Shown: positions 46,461-57,444 of the stretch, in pieces
Layout of the letters: every line of letters begins with the position of its first letter
Numbering within the stretch: the first letter of the stretch is position 1
NCBI GenBank assembly: GCA_022559845.1
Contig: CM040128.1
Coordinates: 177,436,413 to 177,500,412 of the forward strand
Direction of reading: 5' to 3'
DNA length: 64,000 nt
DNA from: Amorphophallus konjac
Lineage: Eukaryota > Streptophyta > Magnoliopsida > Alismatales > Araceae
Program-made: the position numbers and the translations under genes
Notes under the pieces: generated by a model
The model's database searches: none
What the model was told of the DNA's origin: nothing
What the model saw: only the letters and a program-made list of their open reading frames with translations

Positions 46461-46668
46461 GGTTCCACATTCCTATGTTTTCTAAGGTTCTAGGTTTTCT
46501 AAGTTCTAGGGGTCTAAGTGATGATATAGGACCCATAACCTTGTTATAAGTCTAAGAATCCAACCCGGTGAGATTTGGGTAGAAACTTGGGTTAAGTTAA
46601 TACCTTAATTGTGATATTATCTATTTTTAATGAACCTAATTAATCTATTCCACGTGTAGGCCTTTGCA

Positions 46669-46890
46669 ATGGCAGCTAATCGCACGGAATGGAGGAACTT
46701 GCAGTGCACGGTTCAAGGCCTTACTCAGGTTTTGAAACAAGTGGCCCAAGTAGGAGCTACAAACCATGGCACTAGTGATTTATATCGGAACTTTCGGGGG
46801 ATGAATCCGCCGAGATTTGGTGGCTCGACTGGCCCTGATGAAGCCGAGCACTGGCTAGAAGAAATGGGGAGGATATTTGAAGTAATGCAG
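46669..46890 (+). pseudogene. T1 Gag, first 74 codons
   Basis: The ATG at 46669 opens MAANRTEWRNLQCTVQGLTQ, continuing to NFRGMNPPRFGGSTGPDEAE and HWLEEMGRIFEVM. The PPxFxGxxxPxxAExW block is the start of the chromovirus capsid domain. The frame ends at 46890, where element C begins; the 21 bp of open frame beyond belong to C. The insertion makes T1 Gag non-functional. Confidence 0.9.
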
Positions 46891-48451
46891 TGTCACGCCC
46901 CGAACCGATAGCAGCGGAACGTGTCATTTGCTCGGAACGTGGCAGTTAAACAGTCGTGAACGATCAAGAGCAATGGCATGAGACCAACTAATTTGGAGCA
47001 ATAATAAAAGTTTATTCCTAATATAAGTCTCTTACAATTTAAATTTTCAGAACTTGAAGACTCAACTACATCACAATGAAAAAAAAGAAAATGACGCTCT
47101 AACAGACTTAGACAAGATGACTAAATAAGAGATACCATGCTAGACTCAAGAAAGATAAAAGACACAGGTTCACTAGTTTTCGAAGCTCGCTTGCACACTT
47201 GTCCCTCCCATGTGAGTCTCGATCTCGCTAGCCACCTGATTACCTGAAAAATATTGGAATAGAACTGGGTGAGCGAACACTCAGTAGGAATTATATCTCA
47301 AGAACAAGCAATTGGTTTAAGTAATTACATTTTTACATGTAAATGCAAGTAAGGCTATGCTTGTAGAAATAACCGAGCAAGTGAAACAAAACTAGCAAGA
47401 ATTTGACAATTTCATGTAAAAACTTTCAAGCAAGAGATATCCAAGAGAGATTTATAGACATTGGCTATTTCACGCAAGTACTTGCCCATTCTGGGCCACG
47501 CTAGTCGAGTCACGCAAGTCAAGTCACGCACGCAAGTAATCTCACGAAAGAGAGAGAGAGTGTGGAATATCAAAGATCAAACTAGTCATGCACTTCGGTG
47601 CAATGCCAGACACCTTGATCAATATTACTCCCATGGGCACAAGTACTTTCGGGTGCTCCTCCCAGGACCAGATCGGACCCTATATGTGCAGCATTAAAGA
47701 TAGATTTAGACATCCACGATAGTTCATAGCCAATAAGGAGTTTCAAGAACAAGCTTTAATAGAATGATAAGGTAAGATTTTCATGGAATTCAAGGGCAAT
47801 GCCCTTGAGTAAGGACAGACTTGCGATAAAATCCACGCGAAGCATAGAAACCATGACATGTCGATAAACTGGGTGGAATTGGCACCTAGATGGGTTGCCA
47901 TGAATAACTTGAATAGATGACTAACAAGATAGTCACCAATTCAATGGACACGAAGCAAGCTGAAGAATTGGCACCTAACCATAGGATACCCAATTCAATA
48001 TATCGCCTAGTGGAATGATCACTCATTCCACTGGTTAAGAGAATTCTCTCATGGGCCAAGAATAGCACCATGAAAGGGCTGGGTTACCACGTTTCTCCAG
48101 AGTGACGTGGCATTAAAATGGGTACAAGGTGTTTAAGGTACAACCAGCTTAGTCGGCCTTGAGGGAATCCAAGGCTACGAGGAGACTTACGGAGGTCCCG
48201 ATGACTAACTTGCTAGTCCGAAGGAACGGAATGTCCAACGGAGAGCTCGTATGTCGCCGAGAGTTGAAGTGTATAACGTGAACCAATCATGAAACAGGGA
48301 CTCCATCTACAGACATGAGATGAGAGTGCCAGAAGACCCGCGGTATGGGTCAAACTCGGGAGAAAACTATGAGAACTTGAATGTGTTAATTATAGAATTC
48401 ATGTCCATCTAATTCTATAATTAACTATAATTAAATAAACATATTTTATTT

Positions 48452-48880
48452 GACACCCATGGGTGGCGTCATTTATTAATTAGTGTCCTCTTGGAGGGAC
48501 GTTAATTTTATGATTTTTAACTTAATTTATTTAACAAGAATTCACATTTATATCTATTTAATTGAATAATTTCAAAAACATATATTCAAAGACATATGTA
48601 TTTATATAAAATAATTTATAAAAATAGAATATATGATAATTAGGAGAAAATTTCAAAGATTCCAAAAATATATTTTTTATAATTTTATGTTACATAGTTT
48701 AATAGATATGGATTTTTAAAGATATAGTCACAAGTTATATATATATATATATAATATAATATAATATAAGAATTGACGCCTTTGCACTGTGGCGTCAAAA
48801 GCATTTGACGACATTTAACTTGCCGTCATTTCAATAAAGTGTCAATCTTCAAACCTCCGGTTCTCGACGTACACACGTCG
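48452..48880. repeat. Short palindromes in LTR C
   Basis: Modules with GACGY or GTCC-type arms lie at 48452-48470, 48484-48502, 48775-48796 (GACGCC paired with GGCGTC), 48808-48828 (GACGA to CGTC) and 48865-48880 (CGACGTACACACGTCG). The set recurs at 61820-62276 in the other LTR. Confidence 0.7.
48735..48768. repeat. (TA)n microsatellite in LTR C
   Basis: A TA run is followed by ATAAT repeats. The matching site at 62107-62160 is longer, so the repeat changed length after insertion. Confidence 0.9.
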
Positions 48881-49959
48881 GAATCACGCGTTCTATATAT
48901 CGAAATGGCGGGCTCGAAAAAGTCTACCTAACTGGATGTTCAAAATAATTTTTTGTTGAGAGATGGAGGATCTTGAGATAGAGGACACGAAAAATGGTGC
49001 AACCACTCTCACTACCTCGGTCTCTACCCCAATAACACTCTCATAAAATTTCATAACCAAAGGATACTCCGGTGCCTATGAAAAAGATTATGGAAGCAAA
49101 AACTTATAACTACGGTGTACAGTAATCAACCTTATTCGCCGTGTAAATAGTTGATTCATAATATTCAATTAATAAATTTATTAACTAGCGAATATTATCA
49201 TATAAGGCATGAAAATTTCAAGAAAAATATAGGGATTCTAGTCACGTATTTTTGATGATTTTTAGATAAGCGATTACATGGATATAAAATGTTTAAACAT
49301 GTTGTGATTATTTAGTTAATTGAAATAAACATGCAATCGTAAGCTATAAAACGTTAACATGTAATGTAACTTAATTTATATTATCTTGGGCTTCAATTCT
49401 TGAGAAGACCTACTTGTTTGATGTGCAGAACGTGGTATAGGAAGAAGAATAGGAAGAAGTGGAAGAAGAAGCCTCCCTAACAGTAGGAGGAGGAAGCCTT
49501 TTGCAACCTATTCACGTCATAGGAGATAGTAGAGGATGAAGACCTTCCACGTTCACAGTGGCAGGATGAAGCTAGGACGCATGCAACAACGACAGAAGGA
49601 AGAACTCCACCCTTCGAACACATCAATTCCCTTTGGCACGTTCGAGGGCCATGTTTATTTATAGGTGTATGGGGGTTTCTATTGGGTTAGAAAGCTACAA
49701 ACGAAAGGTTTACTGACCTTCCATATTATCAGCCGCTTGCCATGGTTTGTGTGGAAAACCTAAAGCTAACATCATGCACGTCGAACATGTACGTGGGTTG
49801 GGCTATTGGTTTAATAATAAGAGGCCACTTGTACATATATACATATGCGTTTATATGAGGTTTGACCATTAAAGGAAGTTGCTCTCGTAGGAAAGGCCCA
49901 TGTAAGTATATATATTTATAAAGGTTCGGTTATCTGAAGGTGGTTGGCCTTTTTATGTC

Positions 49960-50185
49960 TATATATATATATATATATATATATACCCATTTGCATATAT
50001 ATATGTATATTTATATATATGGATTTATTCATTTACATGATATAATATATATCTTTATATCTATATACAGGTATATGGGCTTGGCCCATTAGATATATAT
50101 ATATATATGTGTGTGTGTTATTCATTTGCCTTGGTATAATATATATACCTTTATATCTCTATATATATGGGCTTGAGCTGCTAGG

Positions 50186-50233
<48 letters not shown>
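49960..50233. repeat. Cluster of (TA)n microsatellites
   Basis: TA runs occur at 49960-49985, 50090-50108 and 50187-50233, with more at 50375-50404. They lie inside LTR C. Confidence 0.88.
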
Positions 50234-50237
<4 letters not shown>

Positions 50238-50875
50238 ATTAATGGTATAAGATAATAAATGTGTTAAAGCCCATTAAGCGTAGAATGCTTTGGGTTGGGT
50301 TTGGGCCAATGGAACTTGACATTGATTTCCTGTTTTTAGGGTTAAGCCTTAATCCTTTATTAAGGTCCATGCCACCTATATATCTATATATCTATATATA
50401 TATATCTTAGCCCATTTTAGGTATTTATATACTCTTTTAAAAACCCAAATCATTATCTTCAAGGCCCATTAATTATATTCATTAGAATTGTAAATAGTTT
50501 TACTCTAAATTAATTGGTAGAACTAAACACATATAGTCCTTATTTCCTATATTTAATTATTTTCCTTGTTAGCTACCATTGTAGTCTCGGGTATCGAAGT
50601 CGGGTTTGATCCTATGAAATCTTTATACATATAATTATATTTTGGAATGATATTCCTTCTAAATACTTGAATGATATTTCTCATAGATAAAAGGGAATAT
50701 TTAATTTCTATTCCTCATTTATTTATTTATGTCTTTATAAACATTTATCAAAATTTTGGCTAATTTTCCCTTTTTAGCTAATTATCGCTTTTCCTTTTTA
50801 TCAAAATTTAATTGCCATGACGAATACTTATAGTTATTTTATCTATTCTACACTTTAAATTTCTGGGGTGCTACA

Positions 50876-50912
50876 CCCTCCCCCACTTAAAAGAATTTGG
50901 TCCCCAAATTCA
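50876..50912 (-). other. Element C polypurine tract
   Basis: On the minus strand, GACCAAATTCTTTTAAGTGG followed by GGGAGGG directly precedes the 3' LTR. This is the usual 3' end of Tekay/Del elements. Confidence 0.85.
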
Positions 50913-51139
50913 CATCACATTCTACTCCCAACGAGGGACTGATTATAATTTATTTAAACACTACACAAGTGAAATGAAGAAATCTAATATATTGGATGAT
51001 AGGGGGCGATCTATAATTCATTAGGATACTACGCAGGTAAGGGCAGATATCTACTGAATGGAAAAGAACTAATTTGGGATTGAGGATGAGGGATACCTTC
51101 CACCATCTTTCCTTTGGCAAGTTTGGCTAAAGCTCGAAT

Positions 51140-51436
51140 TTATCCCAGGTGCTTTTTGGGGCATTCAACTATCTTATGGTCTAGGCTCCCACAACGAAGA
51201 CATGCTCCCATTTTCTGATAACACTCCTTCGATTGATGGTTTCCTTTACCACAATGCCAGCATTTTTCTTGAGTTTGGCTTACCGGTGCCACCCTAAACT
51301 TCCCATTCTTGCACTTCTTACACAGTTTGCACTTCTTACATCCTTGGGAACTACCACCCTCGTTTGGCCTTTTCTTGGTAGTGTTGAACATCCCCGAATC
51401 ATGCGCTTTCCCTTCAACTCTTTCTTTTTCTTCCAT
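51140..51436 (-). pseudogene. Gag nucleocapsid fragment with two zinc knuckles (element C)
   Basis: This frame of 98 codons has a basic Lys/Cys-rich part (KKCKLCKKCKNGKF) and two perfect CCHC knuckles, CWHCGKGNHQSKEC and CLRCGSLDHKIVEC. They match the RNA-binding nucleocapsid end of plant Ty3/gypsy Gag. The capsid part should lie upstream (higher coordinates), but only about 370 bp remain before the primer-binding site. Protease, RT and integrase should follow, but the polypurine tract comes after only 230 bp. It is what remains after large internal deletions. Confidence 0.82.
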
Positions 51437-51677
51437 CGCTTTCTCTAGCTCCTAGACTCTTCTAACAAGGTCCGCATAAGCTTGGACATCTACTAGTACC
51501 ATCTCGGGAACAAAGCTTGGCTTAGATGCTTCCATTTTATCTAGGTTCATGCAAAGATGAGTGGGGAGATAATTTATTTACTCAAGAATTAATGTTAATG
51601 AAATGTAAATATTTTATCTTTCTTTTATAACTTTAACCCCAAGTTCTACCCATCTCTCACGAAATTCCTATAGGATG

Positions 51678-51803
51678 ACCGACAAGGATACTAAACCTAT
51701 CACTTGAACTTAATGACCTATGGATGTGAAAGCCGAAGCTCTGATATGATGGACAAGGATACTTGACCTATCACTGGAACCTAATAACTGGAGGATATGA
51801 AAG
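51678..51803 (-). repeat. ~71-bp tandem duplication beside the element C primer-binding site
   Basis: GACAAGGATACT, then CCTATCACTTGAAC, then GTGAAAGCCGA occurs twice in a row (from about 51678 and from about 51749). The first copy ends GCTCTGATATGATG, a decayed version of the GCTCTGATACC primer-binding sequence. The second is interrupted at CCGAG by B2 and continues at 60244 with the real site. Confidence 0.75.
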
Positions 51804-51808
51804 CCGAG

Positions 51809-54604
51809 TGATGTGACCCAATATGCAGCGGAGGATAATGATACTAATTTGATGTGACGCGACTCCCTTGGACCTAGGATAGCAAGCAGCACTATGAGTC
51901 GGCAACGTCACACAGGCGGTTTCGCTCGCGGAAGCACGCTCGGATCCGTAGGAGGACCGACGATGGGGGTTAGGGTCCGAGTTTGGACCTCGCGGTTCCA
52001 AGGGTCGGCCGGATAGGGATAGATCCCAATGGGCCAGGGATGTCCGATTTCACGGGTAGTCGGCACGCCGAGGGCGTGGGATGTGATGGAACTCTCTCAA
52101 CTCGCTCCGCGGCAAACACTATAATTGGTTGAATTGAGGATCGGGCGCTCCTCTCACCTCCGACGGACAACTAAAAGCAATACTAAGCAAGCAATGGTAA
52201 TAACCAGCAAAGAAGAGTGGCCAAGAGCTCACCTGATCGGCGTGAAGATGCCGAACCCGGGCGGAGACGAGGGCGAGCAGGGAAGTGTGGTCCCCGCACA
52301 CTGCGCCGGTGTAGCTTCAAAAACCTGTCAAGAGTACAATTACTACACCTCGCGCAGGAGGGTGATCTCGGGAGTGGGAATTGATTAATTACAGCAAACA
52401 CTACCACCACGCAGGGTGGGGCGGTAAGCCGGCCAGGCAAAGGGGCGAGGAAACTATGGAAAGAACTGAAATGATCTTCCCGAGTTCTGCTTGCTGCCCG
52501 ATCTGCTGACCCGTCTGTGCTGTGGAAGTTCTCGAGCTCGCTGACGACCTCAGAATGGCGTGGGACTGGTTCCAAATTGATGGTGATTGGCTCTTGGAGG
52601 TCTGTAAATTCTGGCCGGGCTTCTGGTGGTTGTCGCTGGCCGGTAGGAGATCTGCAACAGGACCGAAGTGTTCTGGTCTGCACAGGTTCCAGGAGCAGGG
52701 GCTTGAAGAACTGGCTGCCACGATCACTCCCAGAACTCAAATGTGGCGGGATCAGCTCTGGAGCGTCCGTGGTCGAGGTGGCTCTCAGCAGGAGTCAACG
52801 GAGCTGCAATCCGATGCTGAGAGTGGACGGTGTGCCCAAGAGAGTGGGCCCTAGTCGCTGCAGACTGCAGGAGACAGACCCGCGAGACTGAGGGAGAAAA
52901 TTCGTATCTCTGTCTCCCGGTGTACGAATGCCGTTCCGCCTTCTGATCCTGAAAGAGGGCCGGGAGGAGCAGAACTTTGATGAAGACGCCCTGGCCTGGT
53001 TCAGCAGTGGTTGATCGTGGCACTTCGCTCTTGCTGGTTCTGATTCTCTGCAGGGGCGGCACCGCGTGGTTCCTGGTTCTGTAGCAGCCGGTTGCAGATG
53101 CTGTCACGAGCGCTCCCGGACTCCAAATGGCACGAAACCAGCGGCGTCGTCTCCGTGGTCGAGGTAGCTTTCAGCCGGAGTTGACGGAGATGCAATCCAA
53201 GGCCGAGAGCGGTCTGTGTGCCCTGATGAGTGGCCACTAGTCGCTGCAAACTGCAGGAAGCAGACCCGCGCGACGGAGGGGAAAACTTCGCAACTCTGGG
53301 TCCCGGATGCCGAATTAAACTCCGCTTCTTGCTTCTGATTGTGGACAGATGGAGGAAGAGATTTGAAGAAGAAACCTCAGCCTGATTCCATCGCCGTTGG
53401 TCGTGAAGTAGCTTTCAATCGGGCTCAGGCTCTCTGCAGGTGGCGTCTAGCGCAGTCGGGGTAGAACAGCCCTCACGGACGGCCACGAACCCGGAATGGA
53501 GTGATTCCACCTCGCCTGCGAAGAGCACAGGGAGGCCTTTCCAGAAAGATAGGCCACGCCACCAGCAGCACCAGGATGCAGTCGTGGATGTCGCTGCAAC
53601 AGAATGCTAATCTGTAGGTCGGCCTGCACACAAAGCTGGAGTTTCTATGAAGGGGAAATGGCTTCTTTGGTGGGTGGAATATGGTATAAGGGTGACTGTA
53701 GGGTGAAGGGGGGGTCTTGTGTTGTGGGGAAGAAGATGATGAGAGGAGGGAGGGGCGAAGATAGCAGGGGGAGAGGTGGGTGATGGGGTGGATGCAGCTA
53801 GGGGTTGAGGAGGGGTGGAGGGTGCGGCCTAGGCACCAAGGGGGGGGGGAAGAGGAATGGGGTGGCCAGGGGCGAACTTGGGAGGAGGGGGGGTGGTTTG
53901 GTCGACCTAGAGATGATGGGCTGTATTGGGGAGAGAAAGAGTCTTCTAGGGAGGTGGATGGTTGCTTGGGGAAGGGGGAGGGATGCCTTGGGAAGGTGGA
54001 AGGGTGCTTGGGGAGGTGGAATAGTTAATGGAGAGAAGTAATGGGGCCTTGGGAGTTGAAGGGGCTTGCCTAGGTGGCAAGTGAGGTGGCAAGGGGTGAG
54101 GAGAGAGGGGAATTTCGAACTAGTGAGAGAGGGGGGGGGAGGAGAGAGAGAGGGGTTCGCCCCAAGGAGATAGGGAGAGAGAATTAGAGAGGGAGAGAGA
54201 AGACTCAAGGGGATTCAAGTGGGTTCAATTTTCATTCATTCATCAATTACCTCAAAATGGTGGCTTGGGGCCCTATTTATAGGGAAACCCCAATTACATA
54301 GAAGTCCCTGGAAAATGGACTAATGACAGAAGACCAAGGGGTGGGGAATGGGGCGCCCATGGGCCAGGCCCAAAGAAGTGGCCCCTTAAGGCCTACTAAC
54401 CCACTATCCTATTAAACCACTTAATGCGACCTTGGACTTAGGTAGATGACATTACCTACTTAGGTACTTGACTCAATAAAGAGAAAATTACATAGATAGA
54501 CTCAAGAAAAAAAAAAGAAAACTACATGGCTATACTCAGAAAATGATGGCGAACAAAATGACGAGTAGCAGGACCATGTGAAGGGGTAAGCGATGTCCCC
54601 ATCA
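51809..54604 (-). repeat. B2 3' LTR (2796 bp)
   Basis: It aligns with 57445-60238 nearly base for base. A TATA box (minus CCCTATAAATAGGG) is at 54271-54284. The sense-strand pyrimidine-rich leader lies at 53690-54240, visible as G/A-rich on the plus strand. Small open frames in 52100-53250 recur in both LTRs but resemble nothing known. Confidence 0.95.
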
Positions 54605-54618
54605 TACTCCCGGAGTGT
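54605..54618 (-). other. B2 polypurine-tract region
   Basis: The minus strand reads CACTCCGGGAGTA before the LTR start. It matches the GGGAGTA of B1. Confidence 0.5.
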
Positions 54619-54727
54619 GGAGAACTCGACTCCGTCGAGTAATGGCCCACCGAGGAAGCAGCTCAGGGCGACCTGCAATCTCCAAACCCAACCTGCATCT
54701 GCGTCCAGGGGACGACTCTTCATCCTC

Positions 54728-57364
54728 TCAAGGCGGCCCGGACACACCCTCATGCTGGCGGTGGAACCCTGCTTGCATAGTATTGCCCCTCTGTGTACAC
54801 GTCAGGGCTCTCAAGGCTATTTGGTGGAAGCTCTCCGGGGTGTCCCTCTTAAAGGAAGTTATAGGCTCAAAGTACTCACTGGGATTCACCGCGGTGCCCA
54901 TATAGGGTGCCGGATCAGCCGCATGAGAATTGGGGTATATCCCATAGCCCATTAGTAAATCTAATCCATAAGCCAGGTTGGCCAAAGCCGCTTGGAACAT
55001 GAAAGGTCCAAGTCCTCGTGCCCTCGATTTGGAGGTGGCCCTAAGATAGAGTCGTTCCAATGCCACCATCGCGAGGTTACCTCCTTGGATTTCAAAGTGC
55101 CACCCGTGAGTTATAGCCTGCTCATTATGATCGTCACTACCCATATTTGGATGCTTGCTTGAATGAGTATGCTTTGAGTGATGGTGCGGTGGGGGTGGGA
55201 AGTATGTGGTATGCAAAGGGGGACCGGGGCAACCGTACATAGACCTATCATTCATGGATGTGATGAGGCATCTTGTGGACTCAGGGGGGCCTGGGAAACC
55301 ATAGGTGGATCTTTCGTGTATGGCTGTGAGAATTACCGGGGGACCCGGACATCTATGTGTGCTCCATTCAAGTGTAAGGGCTATGAAGAATGTGGGTGGG
55401 CCAGCACAACCAAATGTAGGCCAGTTATGCATTGAGCCTAAACTGTGCGTGACATGCATGGGAGGGCTAGACTCATGACCCTTGTCGAATGATGTGACAT
55501 GCCAAGATGGGTGCTTTCTTCTCCTAGAGATGATGACCATGTGTGTGGGTATGGGGTGACCTTTAAGCTCCCATTTGTAAGGGTCGAAGGGATCATAGTA
55601 GGTATGCATCATGGGGTGGGGCACTACCTTGTTCCCTAGGTGTATACTACCCATGGTCATGGTTCCCTTGGTGTGGACTGGGTCTAGGACGAGGTGTGTT
55701 GGTTCTAGCATGGTTGGTGAGGGTAGGAGGGAGTGGGTGGTGGGTAGGGCGGTCAGGTCCCATGGGTTCATTGTCTTCCATAGGGTGGGATCAAAGGGGT
55801 CATGGAATGTGTTACCAAGGGTGAGGTATTCTTTCACCTCAAGGTCTCCAAATGGTGAGTCCTCCTCCTCAAATGTGGTAATTGAACCGAAGTTCGAGGA
55901 GGGTTGGTTGGTCATGATTGGAGGGCTTGGCATCCTATCCGAAATAAGTAACTCCAATTCGCGGATAGCATCGGGCTCTTCGGGAATGGGGAGGGATAAA
56001 AGAAGGTCGCTAGTGTAGCAACCCATAGTGTAAATGGAAGAGATGGACCCGACACATAGATGTAGGAGGTTAAGACTCCTAGGTTGGTCGGTTACAGTGG
56101 TCAACATGCCAGTTAGCTTCATTTGCCAAGTTAGACCCTCAAGAAAATCCCCTAATGTTTCCACCTGATAGGATGATTGGATTGTGGTGTGATAGGTGGA
56201 TAAGGGTACTATAGGAAGGTTTTGCTCCATGGGTGGGTAAGCATGGACCATGAGATCTCCAAATGGGTTCTCCTTTAGCCAATGTGAAAGGGGTTCTCCT
56301 AAGATAAGCTCGGTCCCTATTAAGGAGGGTGGTGTAAGGTTAAGACCACCATGTGAAGTTCCTTCTTCTTCCTGGACATGGGTGATCTCTATGGCGGGGG
56401 TTGGTGTGTTCACCTTTATGAGGTCGGGTATGGGAATCATGTGTTCCTCTATCAAGGAGGTGAGATGGTCCCGTGAGGGTGTGGTGGTGAGGATAGGTGT
56501 GTGGTACTCCCGAGGTGGGAGGTAAAGGGGAACTTGGTTTGGGATCGGTAAGGGGAGAAGTGGAGGCCTAGGTTGGGGTTGGATAGGGGTTGGTAGTGGA
56601 AGATGGATGGGTTGAGGAGGATTGGGTTGGTTGGTTTTAGGGGGTGTGTCTCTTTTAGGGGAAGATGAAGGGGTGGTTTTGGGGACCAAGGAAGTTTGTG
56701 GAGTGTGGGTTTGTGGGAGAGTTTTGGGTGGGGTGGTGGTGGCCATCATGGGCCTAGGTGGAGTGGACATGGGGACCACACGGGTTGGAATGGTGAGGGT
56801 GGAGTGAGCCATGATGCTTCCTCCACTTGGGATGGGAACTTCTTGGCCTAACCCATGATATTGTGATTCATACTCTTCTTCCCAATCGGGGGAGGCCTCA
56901 TATTCCTCAACTTCAATCTCATTCCTTTGTGGTGTGGGGGTCTTGCTCTCCAAGGTAGTGGGAAGGCCTTTTGGCGATGGGGTGGTGCAAGTTGGAATTA
57001 TTTGGGGTGGTGGAGTTTGGACCCTAAGGGAGGTCTTGGGTTGACTGGGAGGGGAAGGGGGAGTGGGAGTGCTCCTCGAGTGATGATTCACAAGGTGGGA
57101 GTGGGTAGGTTGGGGAGTGAAGATCTTCCTAATCTCACTCCTCATCTCTTCCAACGAGTCTATGGGTCCTTTGGTTTCCCATCTAAATTCATCCTGAGGT
57201 GACCAAGCTCTAGGGTCGTGGTTCCTTTTTGCTTCAACCCGGTCAAGTCGGGTGGTGAGGGTATCAAGATAGTTATGAATCTTGTTGGTGAGAGTGTCAA
57301 ATCGGTCCATGGATATTTGGGACATCTCCCTAGGGTGGTCATGCAATGGAGTGATGGAAACCAT
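54728..57364 (-). CDS. Family B protein, long open frame (878 aa)
   Basis: The frame is open even upstream of 57364, but this ATG (MVSITPLHDHPREM) is the first after the primer-binding site. Residues ~18-48 can form a helix or coiled coil (DRFDTLTNKIHNYLDTL), and ~85-340 are Pro/Thr-rich. The region ~370-620 is the domain shared with B1, including MGCYTSDLLLSLP near 446 and PFDPYKWELKGHP near 615. Residues ~650-715 hold four GCPGPP-type repeats. A worn GPF module (GLGPFMFQAALANLAYGLDL) sits near 786. No protease DSG, RT YxDD or integrase DDE motif is present. B1 has the same order broken over three frames. The role is unknown; Gag-like particle function or use of a helper chromovirus are guesses. 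Confidence 0.7.
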   Translation of the reverse strand: MVSITPLHDHPREMSQISMDRFDTLTNKIHNYLDTLTTRLDRVEAKRNHDPRAWSPQDEFRWETKGPIDSLEEMRSEIRKIFTPQPTHSHLVNHHSRSTPTPPSPPSQPKTSLRVQTPPPQIIPTCTTPSPKGLPTTLESKTPTPQRNEIEVEEYEASPDWEEEYESQYHGLGQEVPIPSGGSIMAHSTLTIPTRVVPMSTPPRPMMATTTPPKTLPQTHTPQTSLVPKTTPSSSPKRDTPPKTNQPNPPQPIHLPLPTPIQPQPRPPLLPLPIPNQVPLYLPPREYHTPILTTTPSRDHLTSLIEEHMIPIPDLIKVNTPTPAIEITHVQEEEGTSHGGLNLTPPSLIGTELILGEPLSHWLKENPFGDLMVHAYPPMEQNLPIVPLSTYHTTIQSSYQVETLGDFLEGLTWQMKLTGMLTTVTDQPRSLNLLHLCVGSISSIYTMGCYTSDLLLSLPIPEEPDAIRELELLISDRMPSPPIMTNQPSSNFGSITTFEEEDSPFGDLEVKEYLTLGNTFHDPFDPTLWKTMNPWDLTALPTTHSLLPSPTMLEPTHLVLDPVHTKGTMTMGSIHLGNKVVPHPMMHTYYDPFDPYKWELKGHPIPTHMVIISRRRKHPSWHVTSFDKGHESSPPMHVTHSLGSMHNWPTFGCAGPPTFFIALTLEWSTHRCPGPPVILTAIHERSTYGFPGPPESTRCLITSMNDRSMYGCPGPPLHTTYFPPPPHHHSKHTHSSKHPNMGSDDHNEQAITHGWHFEIQGGNLAMVALERLYLRATSKSRARGLGPFMFQAALANLAYGLDLLMGYGIYPNSHAADPAPYMGTAVNPSEYFEPITSFKRDTPESFHQIALRALTCTQRGNTMQAGFHRQHEGVSGPP

Positions 57365-57428
57365 GATGCACGGGAGACTCAAATGATAATGCCCAAGGAC
57401 TAGACTCGTAGAGACAAGTCTAAAACCT

Positions 57429-57441
57429 GGCTCTGATACCA
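57429..57441 (-). other. B2 primer-binding site (tRNA-iMet)
   Basis: The minus strand reads TGGTATCAGAGCC, three bases after the 5' LTR end at 57445. Confidence 0.93.
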
Positions 57442-57444
57442 AAT

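Larger units (their letters stand above)
43200..46890 (+). mobile_element. Element T1: Tekay-like chromovirus, left part
   Basis: It begins TGTAATACCCCGA after D sequence. Its LTR ends TCGGGGCGTGACA at 46439, so the ends are inverted repeats of each other. A tRNA-iMet primer-binding site and a Gag start follow. Element C interrupts it at 46891, and the remainder would lie beyond the window. Tekay/Del placement rests on these termini, the LTR length and the Gag start, and is likely but unproven. Confidence 0.82.
46891..50875 (-). repeat. Element C 3' LTR (3985 bp)
   Basis: It aligns with 60260-62575 up to about 49185 with few mismatches per 100 bp by eye. The remaining 1.7 kb has no partner in the window. 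A TATA box (minus CCTATAAATAAACATGG) is at 49650-49666. The region 49930-50410 is rich in (TA)n. Confidence 0.92.

Noticed and set aside
52100..53250. Several open frames of 80-185 codons on both strands, repeated at 57750-58890
   Set aside because: They lie inside the two B2 LTRs and overlap one another in many frames. They resemble no known family, so they are best explained by GC-rich LTR sequence with few stops.
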